64,000 nucleotides of DNA from Phyllobacterium phragmitis (GCF_002980495.1 NZ_PVBR01000013.1:1-64000), one strand, 5' to 3'. Positions 1 to 7,563 are shown, counted from the stretch's first letter. Translations and numbers: made by a program. Notes: generated from the sequence alone by a model not told the origin.

Positions 1-60
1 ATCCAAGCGGTGCTTGGTAAGGTTTGTCAGCCGCTTCGGTTCATCCCACGTGATCTTCAT
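1..60 (-). CDS. brnT: BrnT-family toxin (DUF497), 5' end only
   Basis: Reading leftward from an ATG at 58-60, the first 20 codons give MKITWDEPKRLTNLTKHRLD and then leave the window. The pattern K-I-x-W-D-E-x-K-R-x-x-N-x-x-K-H is the usual opening of BrnT toxins, RNase-like type II toxins normally encoded just upstream of a BrnA antitoxin. The rest of the toxin and any brnA lie off the left edge, so pairing cannot be checked. If it belongs to the prophage it would be an addiction or defence cargo gene transcribed away from the late genes. The family call rests on a short stretch but the motif is characteristic. Confidence 0.7.
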   Translation of the reverse strand, partial: MKITWDEPKRLTNLTKHRLD

Positions 61-158
61 GGGATTATATGTATCACATTAAGTGCGGAATGCAAGAATA
101 AAAGTGCTACATAAATCATTTTGTGTATCACGAAAACAATTCGCCATGGGAGCCGTGC
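61..158. promoter_or_regulatory. Divergent intergenic region with direct repeats
   Basis: This AT-rich spacer separates the leftward BrnT gene from the rightward small-gene cluster and must hold promoters in both directions. It contains two copies of TGTATCAC, at 70-77 and 124-131, 54 bp apart. BrnTA operons are known to be autoregulated by BrnA, so the repeats could be operator halves, but that is inference. No convincing -35/-10 pair was identified by eye. Confidence 0.35.
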
Positions 159-326
159 ATGAGATTTATCAAGCGCCTCTGGGGTATCCGCCATCTTCGA
201 TATCTCTGCCACTCATGGCGAGTTCATAGCTGGGCGCGCCAATGGGGTTCTTATGGGATCGGGCTTGGCATTCCAAATCCACACGATCTCAAAGTGCTTG
301 ATGCGATCTGGCGCGGTGACGCCTGA
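159..326 (+). CDS. Small hypothetical phage protein (55 aa)
   Basis: The ATG at 159 is preceded by GGGAG at 148-152, so it is preferred over a GTG at 123 in the same frame. The product is rich in Arg and Trp at its N-terminus and ends in IWRGDA. The stop codon overlaps the next reading frame by four bases, suggesting translational coupling. I do not recognise a domain. Its position at the head of a run of tiny genes before the packaging genes is typical of accessory genes of temperate siphophages. Confidence 0.45.
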   Translation: MRFIKRLWGIRHLRYLCHSWRVHSWARQWGSYGIGLGIPNPHDLKVLDAIWRGDA

Positions 327-532
327 CACTTCGTCCTTGCACCCACTTCGTAGGCTTCCGTGGTGAGGAATACCACTCTGCCGTCAAAGCCTTCGGCCTT
401 CCTGATTTCATCCATCGCGGCTGGGATCTGAGAGCGCAGCGGGAAATAGCGAATTGCGATGTGGTTGTGTTCGCCAATGGGGCACACGACCAGGCTCCGC
501 GCGTCAAGAGCTTCAACGACATCAACGAATGA
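323..532 (+). CDS. Small hypothetical phage protein with non-ATG start (69 aa)
   Basis: This frame is open from 320 to the TGA at 530-532 and reads as a plausible compact soluble protein (HFVGFRGEEYHSAVKAF, then HRGWDLRAQREI, then DVVVFANG). No ATG, GTG or TTG occurs at its beginning. The only near-start is CTG at 323, overlapping the TGA of the preceding gene with GGTG a few bases upstream. Alternatively the N-terminus is supplied by frameshifting from the upstream gene. The coding call rests on protein-like composition and on filling an otherwise empty slot in a tightly packed cluster; function unknown. Confidence 0.5.
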   Translation: MTLRPCTHFVGFRGEEYHSAVKAFGLPDFIHRGWDLRAQREIANCDVVVFANGAHDQAPRVKSFNDINE

Positions 533-544
533 GAGAGGCCCGCA

Positions 545-676
545 ATGTGGAATCTGCCAGACCTGTCGATGCTCTTTTATCTCGCCATCTTTGGCCTGAT
601 CAGCGCCGTTGCATGCCTCATCGGTGGTCTGGCGTGGCTGATCTATTTCATCGTGAACCACGTCAAGATCGTTTAG
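545..676 (+). CDS. Single-span small membrane protein (43 aa)
   Basis: ATG at 545 follows GAGAGAGG. The 43-residue product is nearly all hydrophobic from residue 9 to 38 (LFYLAIFGLISAVACLIGG then WLIYFIV) and ends in a short basic tail, NHVKIV. That is one long or two tightly packed membrane segments. It sits between two small cytoplasmic or exported proteins in the early accessory cluster. Function unknown; small membrane peptides in phage genomes can act in superinfection exclusion or host takeover, but nothing here decides that. Confidence 0.5.
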   Translation: MWNLPDLSMLFYLAIFGLISAVACLIGGLAWLIYFIVNHVKIV

Positions 677-691
677 TCATCGGAGATCGTC

Positions 692-943
692 ATGAAACGC
701 AGATACTTCCTTCGCATGCTCGGCCTTGCACCCGTCGCGGCTGCTGTGCCGGCAGTTGCCGCGGTGCTCCCAAATCCAGGTGAGCCCATGGTGTTCGGTG
801 AGTTCGACGGGATCAAGGGTATTCCGCTCTATGATCCGCGCGTCGACGACTTTCAAGACTGGATCAATGGGGGAACCCGAGATCTGATCAATCGTCTTGG
901 CAGCGTAGAAGTCGATGCCTTTGACTGCCCGGCAGCCGGATAG
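692..943 (+). CDS. Small exported protein with Tat-like signal (83 aa)
   Basis: ATG at 692 has GGAG 6-9 bases upstream. The N-terminus MKRRYFLRMLGLAP followed by an Ala/Val/Pro core (residues 13-25) resembles a twin-arginine signal peptide (RR-x-F-L), with a likely cleavage near AAVPAVAA. The mature part is short, acidic and about 55 residues. It shares this signal-peptide pattern with the gene at 1083, suggesting duplication. No domain recognised. After its stop, 944-1082 holds only very short frames (for example one of 37 codons starting at 915) that I cannot support. Confidence 0.55.
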   Translation: MKRRYFLRMLGLAPVAAAVPAVAAVLPNPGEPMVFGEFDGIKGIPLYDPRVDDFQDWINGGTRDLINRLGSVEVDAFDCPAAG

Positions 944-1082
944 ACCGCTTATCAGACGGTACGTCCGTGATCACTGTTCAATCAGGGGATATCACGATCA
1001 ACGGCGCCATTACTTCCGGTTGAATTAGCCCGCAAAATATGCCGCCGACCACGGGGTTTATACACCAATGGGTAGAAACATC

Positions 1083-1334
1083 ATGAAAAGACGCACATTT
1101 CTCGGACTTCTCGGCGCCGCGCCTCTCGCTGCTGTGGTTCCGGCTGTTGCAGTAGCAGATACGTTCCGCATGACCGCTCCGGTCTCGACGCAGGGAAGAG
1201 CCTGCACCGTCTCACTGCAGGTTGATACCACCGAACTTCGGGCGGAACTCACCAAAATCAGCGAGGAAGTCACCGCGCGGTATACCAGCGAAATCTACGC
1301 CGCCACGGCGCGCCAGTTGAGGGGGGTCGCATGA
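1083..1334 (+). CDS. Small exported protein with Tat-like signal, paralogue of the gene at 692 (83 aa)
   Basis: Two in-frame ATGs exist, at 1068 and 1083. The second is preferred because it places MKRRTFLGLLGAAP at the very N-terminus, a twin-arginine-type signal with an Ala/Val-rich core ending near AVAVA. The mature region contains paired short helices (TTELRAELTKISEEVTARY). Its end overlaps the ATG of the next gene by four bases (ATGA). The signal-like start is nearly the same as that of the gene at 692, whereas the mature parts differ. Function unknown. Confidence 0.55.
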   Translation: MKRRTFLGLLGAAPLAAVVPAVAVADTFRMTAPVSTQGRACTVSLQVDTTELRAELTKISEEVTARYTSEIYAATARQLRGVA

Positions 1335-1732
1335 GCGCGAAGCTTTCCGCCATGGCGGCGATGTTCGCCTTCATGTCGTCGATCCTTGCGAATGCCAAGC
1401 TGTACGAACTGACCGGTGACGGGTGGCATTTGGTCATCGTGGTTGCGGGCCTCGTTGGGGCCGTTGGCTCCGCCGCAGCATTGGCTATCCAGAAACTAGG
1501 GGTAATCAGCATGACCGCTAAGCTACTCGCTCTCGCCGCATTCATCGCCGCGATCTGCATCGCCTCAATGGCTCAAGCCGCCGTGCCGCACCCCGACCGG
1601 CCCATAACGCTTTCAGCAGAGCGCCCGCTCACCCTCCAGCCAATCCCTATCCGCGTCAAAACCAAGCGGTGCTATTCGCAGGTATATCTGTTCGGGGATG
1701 ACGTGCTGACTGTGGTGAGGTGTGAGGATTGA
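1331..1732 (+). CDS. Hypothetical membrane protein with internal signal-like segment (133 aa)
   Basis: The ATG at 1331 overlaps the previous stop. Hydrophobic segments lie at about residues 34-53 and 62-82. The second starts with an in-frame ATG at 1511 (MTAKLLALAAFIAAICIASM) and looks like an independent signal peptide with cleavage after AQA. The last 45 residues are soluble and end in a Cys-containing tail (KTKRCYSQVYLF, VVRCED). It could be one two-span protein, or two products from nested starts: a small membrane protein and a secreted peptide. No family recognised. Confidence 0.5.
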   Translation: MSAKLSAMAAMFAFMSSILANAKLYELTGDGWHLVIVVAGLVGAVGSAAALAIQKLGVISMTAKLLALAAFIAAICIASMAQAAVPHPDRPITLSAERPLTLQPIPIRVKTKRCYSQVYLFGDDVLTVVRCED

Positions 1733-1734
1733 AC

Positions 1735-1974
1735 ATGAAACCGAGAGAAACTGCGTCAGCATCGCATGCCGAAAACGTCACATTTATCAACGTGGGCACG
1801 TCGGCGTCGCGATATCACTTCTTCAACCCGTTCTCCGGTGAATGTGAAGGGTTCGACACTCCAGAGCATGCGTATGCTGCGATGTTCAAGGCTGCCGCCG
1901 ATCGCATTCAAGCGCTGAGCGACGAGGTGGCGCGCCTCAAAGCCGACATCCTCGCCAGCGCGACCAGTGGCTAA
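1735..1974 (+). CDS. Hypothetical protein (79 aa)
   Basis: ATG at 1735 is chosen over TTG at 1729 because GAGG lies seven bases before it. The product has a short N-terminal beta-rich half (ENVTFINVGTSASRYHFFNPFSG) and a helical C-terminus (residues 50-76, alternating Ala, Leu and charged residues) that could form a coiled coil. The end overlaps the HNH gene start at 1967, indicating an operon. No recognised domain. Confidence 0.5.
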   Translation: MKPRETASASHAENVTFINVGTSASRYHFFNPFSGECEGFDTPEHAYAAMFKAAADRIQALSDEVARLKADILASATSG

Positions 1975-2323
1975 GATCAAGGTTGTCAAGCCATCGGTGC
2001 GGACGGTCGCCCCGATGCTTCGCCGGGCACCGGTAGACGAAGCCGACCGTTCACGGTTCCGGGATCAAACCCAGGCATGGCGCGCCTGGTACAAGACGGC
2101 ACGTTGGCAGAAGCTCCGGATGTCGATCCTCGTGCGCGACCGCTTCACTTGCCAGATGTGCTGGCTGCTGGAGCCGAATAGCTCGCAACTCGTATGCGAC
2201 CACGTAACCCCGCACCGCGGCGACGAAGAGCTGTTCTGGTCCGGTCCGTTCCAGACCTTATGCAAGCCGTGCCACGACAGAGACAAGCAGCGAATGGAGA
2301 GGCGCACATGCGTTCGCGACTAG
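1967..2323 (+). CDS. Phage HNH endonuclease (118 aa)
   Basis: GTG start at 1967 overlaps the previous gene by eight bases. The HNH/zinc motif is visible: W..LR.SILVRDRFTCQMC, then a Cys-Asp-His segment (VCDHVTPHRGDEELFW), then FQTLCKPCHDRDKQ, so two CxxC pairs bracket the D-H catalytic pair. HNH proteins of this size next to terminase genes are known to assist cos cleavage in HK97-like phages. Here it lies about 1.5 kb before TerS, with four genes or gaps between. Length and motif support a complete enzyme. Confidence 0.85.
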   Translation: MAKIKVVKPSVRTVAPMLRRAPVDEADRSRFRDQTQAWRAWYKTARWQKLRMSILVRDRFTCQMCWLLEPNSSQLVCDHVTPHRGDEELFWSGPFQTLCKPCHDRDKQRMERRTCVRD

Positions 2324-2808
2324 ACGTAAACCCAGAGGTGCTGGCCTACCTGCTCCCATTGTTCGCTACGGCTGACGTGTCCATCGTTGGCACGAGGCAT
2401 AGCGACAGCTGCCTGTCCCTCATAGTCGAGGGAGACATCGTTCCTGATGCGCTTCAAGTAACGGCATTTGTGACGCACATGCAGCGTGGGCCGAATGCAT
2501 TTGAAGTGCGGATCGAATTCAGCCCGGCGCTCCCCCACGAAACCAAGACACGTGAAACAGAGAGAAGGAAGGCGCTCCCCATGATCAGATTAGGATCTAC
2601 CGTCAGCGATATCATCACCGGACTTTCAGGCGTTGTGACAGGCCGCGCCACGTACATAACCGGCTGTGATCAGTATCTCGTTGCTCCGAAGGAGGGCAAG
2701 GAATCGCGATGGTTTGATGAGCAGCGGCTTACTCTGCAGGACGCGCCCATCATCGTGCTCGACAACAGCAACGGCAACGGTGCCGATCTAGCCGCGCCCG
2801 TCAAGTGA
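2308..2808 (+). CDS. Hypothetical phage protein, possibly two fused small proteins (166 aa)
   Basis: ATG at 2308 has GGAGAGG upstream and lies inside the end of the HNH gene. Residues 1-90 form a small alpha/beta domain (VEGDIVPDALQVTAFV). From residue 92 a second unit begins, MIRLGSTVSDIITGLSGVVT, ending in WFDEQRLTL and a disordered tail. The second unit starts at an in-frame ATG (2581) with AAGGAAGG about ten bases before it, and resembles free-standing small phage proteins known from many phages. So this may be a fusion, or one gene with an internal start making a shorter second product. Confidence 0.55.
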   Translation: MRSRLDVNPEVLAYLLPLFATADVSIVGTRHSDSCLSLIVEGDIVPDALQVTAFVTHMQRGPNAFEVRIEFSPALPHETKTRETERRKALPMIRLGSTVSDIITGLSGVVTGRATYITGCDQYLVAPKEGKESRWFDEQRLTLQDAPIIVLDNSNGNGADLAAPVK

Positions 2809-2831
2809 CCACGGCGACCGGAGAAGCGCCC

Positions 2832-3020
2832 ATGGCCAAGGATGAGATCATTATCGACGGGGCTGAACTGCTATCGAGTATCCGCATCGGTGTGCGGATG
2901 CCTCGCATGTTCGGCCTCCGGATGACGCTGGCTACATGGATATTCAAGCTTGCCGGATGGGTTAGCGGTGCGAATGTCGCGGTCCAGATCGACTCCGCAC
3001 TTGCGGAGAGTAGCGAGTGA
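2832..3020 (+). CDS. Hypothetical phage protein (62 aa)
   Basis: ATG at 2832 is preferred over GTG at 2805 because GGAG lies eight bases upstream. The product begins MAKDEIIIDGAELL and has one amphipathic or membrane-active stretch (MTLATWIFKLAGWVSGANVAV, residues about 33-53). The stop overlaps the start of the next gene (GTGA). No family recognised. Confidence 0.5.
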   Translation: MAKDEIIIDGAELLSSIRIGVRMPRMFGLRMTLATWIFKLAGWVSGANVAVQIDSALAESSE

Positions 3021-3250
3021 TCGACGCCATCATCTATTCGCTGGGCTGGCTCCTCGCCGCCTTACTGGCCGCTGCCGTCATGTTTCTCGTCATCGCCGTC
3101 TATGACCGGATGACGGCCGATACCTTCCACCTCCGCAAAGACCGCTGGCAGTGCACCAAGTCCGAGACGCGCAAGACCCTTCAGATGGTGGGCAAGGCGC
3201 CGATGATGCTTGATCGGACAGAGTGCAACGTTTGGGTGAGGATAGGGTGA
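3017..3250 (+). CDS. Small single-span membrane protein (77 aa)
   Basis: GTG start overlaps the preceding TGA. Residues 4-30 (AIIYSLGWLLAALLAAAVMF and on) form one transmembrane helix, followed by a basic Cys-containing cytoplasmic or periplasmic domain (RKDRWQCTKSETRKTLQMVGK, then TECNVWVRIG). The last gene of the small-gene cluster. Function unknown; no link to lysis is implied, since a full lysis cassette lies elsewhere. Confidence 0.5.
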   Translation: MIDAIIYSLGWLLAALLAAAVMFLVIAVYDRMTADTFHLRKDRWQCTKSETRKTLQMVGKAPMMLDRTECNVWVRIG

Positions 3251-3484
3251 GACCAGCCCAGCCCACCATTCGGCCATAGGAGCCCGTACAGCTGCATCAA
3301 TGCTGAAGGCCTCTCGATGAGGGGAAGTCTCTCCATGGCCCTGCACCGCCCCTTTGGATGGCAACCGGATGGCAAAAGGGGAGGGGGAGGGGTCGAAGCA
3401 GAGAGGGGGTGAGGCGCTAGACCCGCGTCCTTCCCACGAACACAATTTTTTTCCCGGTTCGAAATTTCCGGATGGAAGGTTGAT
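3251..3484. other. Gene-free stretch before terminase; candidate packaging (cos) region
   Basis: These 234 bases separate the small-gene cluster from the terminase genes. They contain a purine run on the + strand (about 3374-3413, mostly G and A), then a T7 tract, and a short inverted sequence CCGGTTCGAAATTTCCGG at 3454-3471. A 31-codon frame starting at 3317 is the only open frame and is not convincing. In cos-type phages the site cut by terminase usually lies directly upstream of the small subunit gene, so this is the most likely position, but no cos consensus can be assigned by eye. Confidence 0.35.
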
Positions 3485-3910
3485 ATGACCGAAAAACCGA
3501 AAAGCCCTTCCAGGGGAGGGCGGCCGCCGTATCGCCCCTCAATTGAAGACCGTCAGACCGTCGAGGAGTTGAAGTTTGTGGGCGAAAGCGACAACTCGAT
3601 CGCTCGTTCACTTAGGATCGACCCGGATACCCTTCGTAAGCACTTCCCTGACGAATTGGCCGATGGTCACGCTCAACGTCGGAAGGAAGTTATCGGTCTG
3701 CTGTTCAGATCGGCCCGGGACGGCAACGTCGCTGCCCTGAAGAAGCTCGAGGAGATGGGCCGGGCTGCCGGCGGCGCGGCATCCGTGAAGCAGCGTGAGA
3801 CAAGGGCTCCGAAGCTGGGCAAGAAGGAAGAGCAAAAGGCGGCAGCAAAGGCCGTTGGCGGCAAGTTCGCTCCTCCGACGCCCCCGAAGCTGGTTGTTGA
3901 TAACCGTTGA
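3485..3910 (+). CDS. terS: Putative terminase small subunit / HTH DNA-binding protein (141 aa)
   Basis: Residues 10-55 (RGGRPPYRPSIEDRQTVEEL, then SDNSIARSLRIDPDTLRKHF) form a helix-turn-helix of the kind found in small terminase subunits, followed by a helical segment and a low-complexity Lys/Ala/Pro tail. It lies directly before TerL, with the stop codon overlapping the TerL ATG (TGATG). In the family this subunit recognises the packaging site and hands DNA to the large subunit. Assignment rests on HTH plus position. Start ATG at 3485 follows GGAAGG. Confidence 0.7.
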   Translation: MTEKPKSPSRGGRPPYRPSIEDRQTVEELKFVGESDNSIARSLRIDPDTLRKHFPDELADGHAQRRKEVIGLLFRSARDGNVAALKKLEEMGRAAGGAASVKQRETRAPKLGKKEEQKAAAKAVGGKFAPPTPPKLVVDNR

Positions 3911-5640
3911 TGCAATGGTCGACGGCATGCATTGACTGGCGCGAGCGGATCGTCGCCCGCCAGTCTTTGATCCCGTTCGCTCCGTTGTTTCCTGATGAAG
4001 CAGAGGCGGCACTAGAGGTATTCAAGTCGCTTCAGGTCGTTGATCTGGCGCAAATCATCGACCCGGAAACCGGCGAAACCAGACACCCGACGTTCGGGGA
4101 GGTCAGCGAAGATTTCGTGCTCGACTTCGTGCGCGCCGTTTTTGGATCGTATGACGCTCAAAACGCTACAAGGCTGATAGAGGAGTTCTTTCTCCTCATC
4201 AGCAAGAAGAACGGCAAGTCGACCATCGTCGCCGGCATCATGCTGACAGCGTTGATCAGGAATTGGCGACATTCGGCAGAACTGCTGATCCTGGCGCCGA
4301 CGCGGGAGGTGGCGGATAACTCATTCAAGCCAGCCGCGGACATGGTCAGGGCTGACCCCGATCTGGTCGACCTACTGCACGTCCAAGACAACCTAAAGCA
4401 GATCACGCACCGCCTGACGATGGCGGTTCTCAAGGTCGTGTCTGCCGATTCCACGACTTCGGCCGGCAAGAAGGCTGCATTCGTGCTGGTCGAAGAGTTG
4501 TGGCTGTTTGGCAAGAAGGCGAATGCAGCCGCGATGCTGCAAGAGGCCACAGGCGGATTGATCTCCCGGCCTGAAGGCTTCGTGATCTATGTCACGACAC
4601 AGTCGGATACGTTTCCCTCTGGGGTGTTTAAGGAGAAGCTGGAATACGCCAGGAAAGTACGTGACGGCGAGATTGAGGATCCGAGGTTTCTCCCGGTGCT
4701 CTACGAGTATCCGGAAAATATGATCAAGACGAAGGCGTATCTTCGGGCCGAGAATTTCTATGTGACCAATCCGAACATGGGGCGTTCTGTTCGTAAGGAA
4801 TGGCTGGAGCGAAAGCTGGCGGCGGTCAACAACGGCCAGGACGAAGAAGGGGACACAACCCAGACCTTCCTTGCCAAGCATCTGAATATCGAAATCGGCA
4901 TGAACCTTCGGGCGAACCGCTGGCCGGGCGCTGACTTCTGGGGCGCTCGCGCCGATCCGAAGCTGACGCTGGATAGCCTTTTAGAGCAATGCGAGGTGGT
5001 CGTGGTTGGCGCTGACGGCGGCGGCCTTGATGATCTGTTCGGTCTCGTCGTTCTCGGCCGTCACCGGGTGACCAAAGAATGGCTCTGCTGGTGCCATGCG
5101 TGGTGCCACAAGGGAGTTCTGGAGCGCCGACAGTCGATAGCGAGCACCCTGCAGGACTTTGCGAAAGATGGCGAACTGACGATCGTCGATGACGAACTGA
5201 AGGACGTCTCAGCAATCATTGACATCGTCGAAGACATCAATCAGCGCGGATTGCTGGCGACCGTCGCCGTTGACCCGGCCGGCCTCGGCGAGCTGGTCGA
5301 CGCACTGGACGGGATAGGCGTCAATCAAGAGATCGGAAACCTAGATGGCGTGCCCCAAGGCTATCAGATGATGAACGCCATCAAGACGACAGAGCGTCGG
5401 CTGACACGGAAAACGCTTCGGCATAGCGGATCGAAGTTGATGGCCTGGTGCGTCGGCAATCTAAAGATCGAACCGACCGCTACGGCCATCCGCGCCACAA
5501 AACAGAATGCCGGTGACGCGAAGATTGATGTCGTGATGGCGCTGTTCGATGCGGTCACGATGATGAGCCGGAACCCTCAGCCGAAGGTACAGCCTACCTC
5601 GCCTTGGGAAGATCCTGAATTCAAATTTGCGGTGGCATAA
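3910..5640 (+). CDS. terL: Terminase large subunit (576 aa)
   Basis: Packaging motor ATPase-nuclease of the HK97-like phage. A deviant Walker A, SKKNGKST, is at residues 98-105. Walker B with catalytic Glu is FVLVEEL, residues 191-197. The C-terminal RNase H-like nuclease begins with VVVGADGGGLDD (first metal Asp near 369). ATG at 3910 overlaps the TerS stop; a TTG three bases earlier is in frame but less likely. The stop TAA overlaps the portal ATG, so TerS-TerL-portal are translationally linked. Length is normal for the family. Confidence 0.93.
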   Translation: MQWSTACIDWRERIVARQSLIPFAPLFPDEAEAALEVFKSLQVVDLAQIIDPETGETRHPTFGEVSEDFVLDFVRAVFGSYDAQNATRLIEEFFLLISKKNGKSTIVAGIMLTALIRNWRHSAELLILAPTREVADNSFKPAADMVRADPDLVDLLHVQDNLKQITHRLTMAVLKVVSADSTTSAGKKAAFVLVEELWLFGKKANAAAMLQEATGGLISRPEGFVIYVTTQSDTFPSGVFKEKLEYARKVRDGEIEDPRFLPVLYEYPENMIKTKAYLRAENFYVTNPNMGRSVRKEWLERKLAAVNNGQDEEGDTTQTFLAKHLNIEIGMNLRANRWPGADFWGARADPKLTLDSLLEQCEVVVVGADGGGLDDLFGLVVLGRHRVTKEWLCWCHAWCHKGVLERRQSIASTLQDFAKDGELTIVDDELKDVSAIIDIVEDINQRGLLATVAVDPAGLGELVDALDGIGVNQEIGNLDGVPQGYQMMNAIKTTERRLTRKTLRHSGSKLMAWCVGNLKIEPTATAIRATKQNAGDAKIDVVMALFDAVTMMSRNPQPKVQPTSPWEDPEFKFAVA

Positions 5641-6935
5641 TGGGCCTTTTTGATCGTTTTCGCCGGGAAAATAGGACCTCCCTTGAGGACCCAAAGGTCC
5701 CGCTTTCGGCATCGAACGTTAGCGATGTGCTTGGCTGGTCGTTTGGAGCGTCCGCATCCGGTGAGATCGTCACTATCGAAAGCGCGCTTGGGGTACCGGC
5801 GATCTGGGCCGCGGTCAATTTCCTCGCTGGAACATTGGCCGGTTTGCCGCTTCACGCCTACACCAAGACCACCGACGGCCGCAAAAGGATCAAAAGCGGG
5901 ATAGGGCCGATCCTTCACGACGCCGCAAACGACGAAACGTCCTCGTTCGACTGGCGAAAATACACCTTCGAACAGGTTTTGACGGGCGGCCGCGCCTATT
6001 CCTTCATCGAGCGCAACGCCTTGAGAAAGGTCATCAATATATGGCCGCTCGATCCAGGCCAGATGACCGTCAAGCGCATCGAGGGCCGCACATTCTACGA
6101 TTACAGGGATGGGGGAAAGAAGGTTCACCGCTACGAAGCGGCGGAAATCATCGATATCCCATTCATGCTGAAGTCCGATCGGCTAAGGCATCGCTCGCCC
6201 ATCTCGACCAACAAGGACGTAATCGGGCTTGCGCAGGCGGTGACGAAATACGGCTCGAAAATATTCCAGAACGGTGGCGTTCCGCCCTTTGCAATTGAAG
6301 GACCCTTCAAGTCGCCTGGGGGAATGCAGCGCGCCGCCGATGATCTGGCCGGCGCTGTCCAGAAGGCCGCAAAGGAAAAGCGGCTCGCTCTCTCCATCCC
6401 GGAGGGGCATACGATCAAGCAACTCGGCACCGACCCCGAGAAGATGCAATTGGTGGAGCTGCAGCGCTTCCTTATCGAGCAGTTCGCGCGGATCTATTCA
6501 ATGCCGCCGACCTTTCTGCAGGACCTCACCCACGGGACGTTCTCCAATACGGAGCAGCAGGATCTCCACCTGGTCAAGCACACCATCCGGCGCTGGGTGA
6601 CGCAGTTTGAGCAGGAACTGAACCTCAAGCTGTTCGGGCGTTCGAACAACCGCATGTATGTCGAGATGAACGTCGACGGCCTGCTTCGCGGCGACTTCAA
6701 GACCCGCATGGAAGGCTATGCCCGCGCCATCTCCACCGGCCAGATGACGCCGGACGAATCCCGCGAAATGGAGAACAGGCCAAAGAAGGGCGGCGGCGCT
6801 GATCTCTTGCATATGCAGGGCGCGATGCTGCCGATCGACAAGCTCGGGCAGATGCCGGCTCGCGGGATCGGCGATAATGGCGGTCCGCCTCTCGAAGACG
6901 ATGACGACACTGGAGACAACAAAAATGCAGCGTGA
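5640..6935 (+). CDS. HK97-family portal protein (431 aa)
   Basis: Dodecameric head vertex through which DNA enters and leaves. Diagnostic stretches are the N-terminal GLFDRFRR, the region ALGVPAIWAAVNFLAGTLAGLPLHAY, and the C-terminal YSMPPTFLQDLTHGTFSNTEQQ, all typical of HK97 gp3-like portals. ATG overlaps the terminase TAA. The C-terminal tail is acidic and Gly/Pro rich (GDNGGPPLEDDDD) and overlaps the start of the protease gene. Complete by length. Confidence 0.93.
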   Translation: MGLFDRFRRENRTSLEDPKVPLSASNVSDVLGWSFGASASGEIVTIESALGVPAIWAAVNFLAGTLAGLPLHAYTKTTDGRKRIKSGIGPILHDAANDETSSFDWRKYTFEQVLTGGRAYSFIERNALRKVINIWPLDPGQMTVKRIEGRTFYDYRDGGKKVHRYEAAEIIDIPFMLKSDRLRHRSPISTNKDVIGLAQAVTKYGSKIFQNGGVPPFAIEGPFKSPGGMQRAADDLAGAVQKAAKEKRLALSIPEGHTIKQLGTDPEKMQLVELQRFLIEQFARIYSMPPTFLQDLTHGTFSNTEQQDLHLVKHTIRRWVTQFEQELNLKLFGRSNNRMYVEMNVDGLLRGDFKTRMEGYARAISTGQMTPDESREMENRPKKGGGADLLHMQGAMLPIDKLGQMPARGIGDNGGPPLEDDDDTGDNKNAA

Positions 6936-7518
6936 AATTCGCGGCGGCTTGCCCGCTGAAATCCGTGCCGAAGAGGACACGGTGAAGGTCTCAGGCTATG
7001 CGGCCGTGTTCAATCAGGCTGCCGACATCGGCGATTACTTCCGCGAGATTATCCATCCGGGCGCTTTCCGGGCGGCGATCACGCGCGACGATGTGTCGTT
7101 TCTGATCAACCATGCCGGCCTTCCGCTGGCACGGTCACGCTCCGGCAAGGGAACACTTGTTCTCTCTGAGGATGATCATGGGTTGAAGATCGACACCACG
7201 CTCGACGCGCAGGATCCGGACGTCATGCGCATTGTGCCGAAGATGAAGCGCGGCGACCTCGACAAGATGTCTTTCGCTTTCCGCGCCACCCGGCAAGAGT
7301 GGGACGAAACCGGGGAAATCCCTATCCGTCACGTCTATGAACTCGACCTCTTTGACGTGTCAGTCGTCACCGACCCGGCATATTCCGGCACAGAGATCGG
7401 CCTGCGCGGCCTCGAAGCCTACCGCGCCACGCGCAAGGCCCAAAACTTCCATGCGGCGCAAACGCGGCTCCGCATGCGAATGAACCTCGCCCTGAAAGAG
7501 CGAGAGAACGGCAAGTAG
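6925..7518 (+). CDS. Prohead maturation protease, HK97 type (197 aa)
   Basis: Serine protease that cleaves the capsid scaffold during head maturation. Catalytic His is in FLINHAGLPLARS and catalytic Ser in DKMSFAFRA, in the order seen in peptidase family S78. Several in-frame starts exist (6877, 6901, 6925); 6925 has GGAG nine bases upstream and gives MQREIRGG, matching the usual short N-terminus. It overlaps the portal gene by eleven bases. The Arg/Met-rich C-terminus is not conserved in general and may be trimmed. Confidence 0.9.
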   Translation: MQREIRGGLPAEIRAEEDTVKVSGYAAVFNQAADIGDYFREIIHPGAFRAAITRDDVSFLINHAGLPLARSRSGKGTLVLSEDDHGLKIDTTLDAQDPDVMRIVPKMKRGDLDKMSFAFRATRQEWDETGEIPIRHVYELDLFDVSVVTDPAYSGTEIGLRGLEAYRATRKAQNFHAAQTRLRMRMNLALKERENGK

Positions 7519-7563
7519 CGCCTGCTGCTGCCTATCAACCTTCCCGAAAATTGGAGAAATACC

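Noticed and set aside
915-1028. Short frames after the first Tat-signal gene
   Set aside because: One of 37 codons and another with no start; neither has a supporting ribosome site or recognisable sequence.
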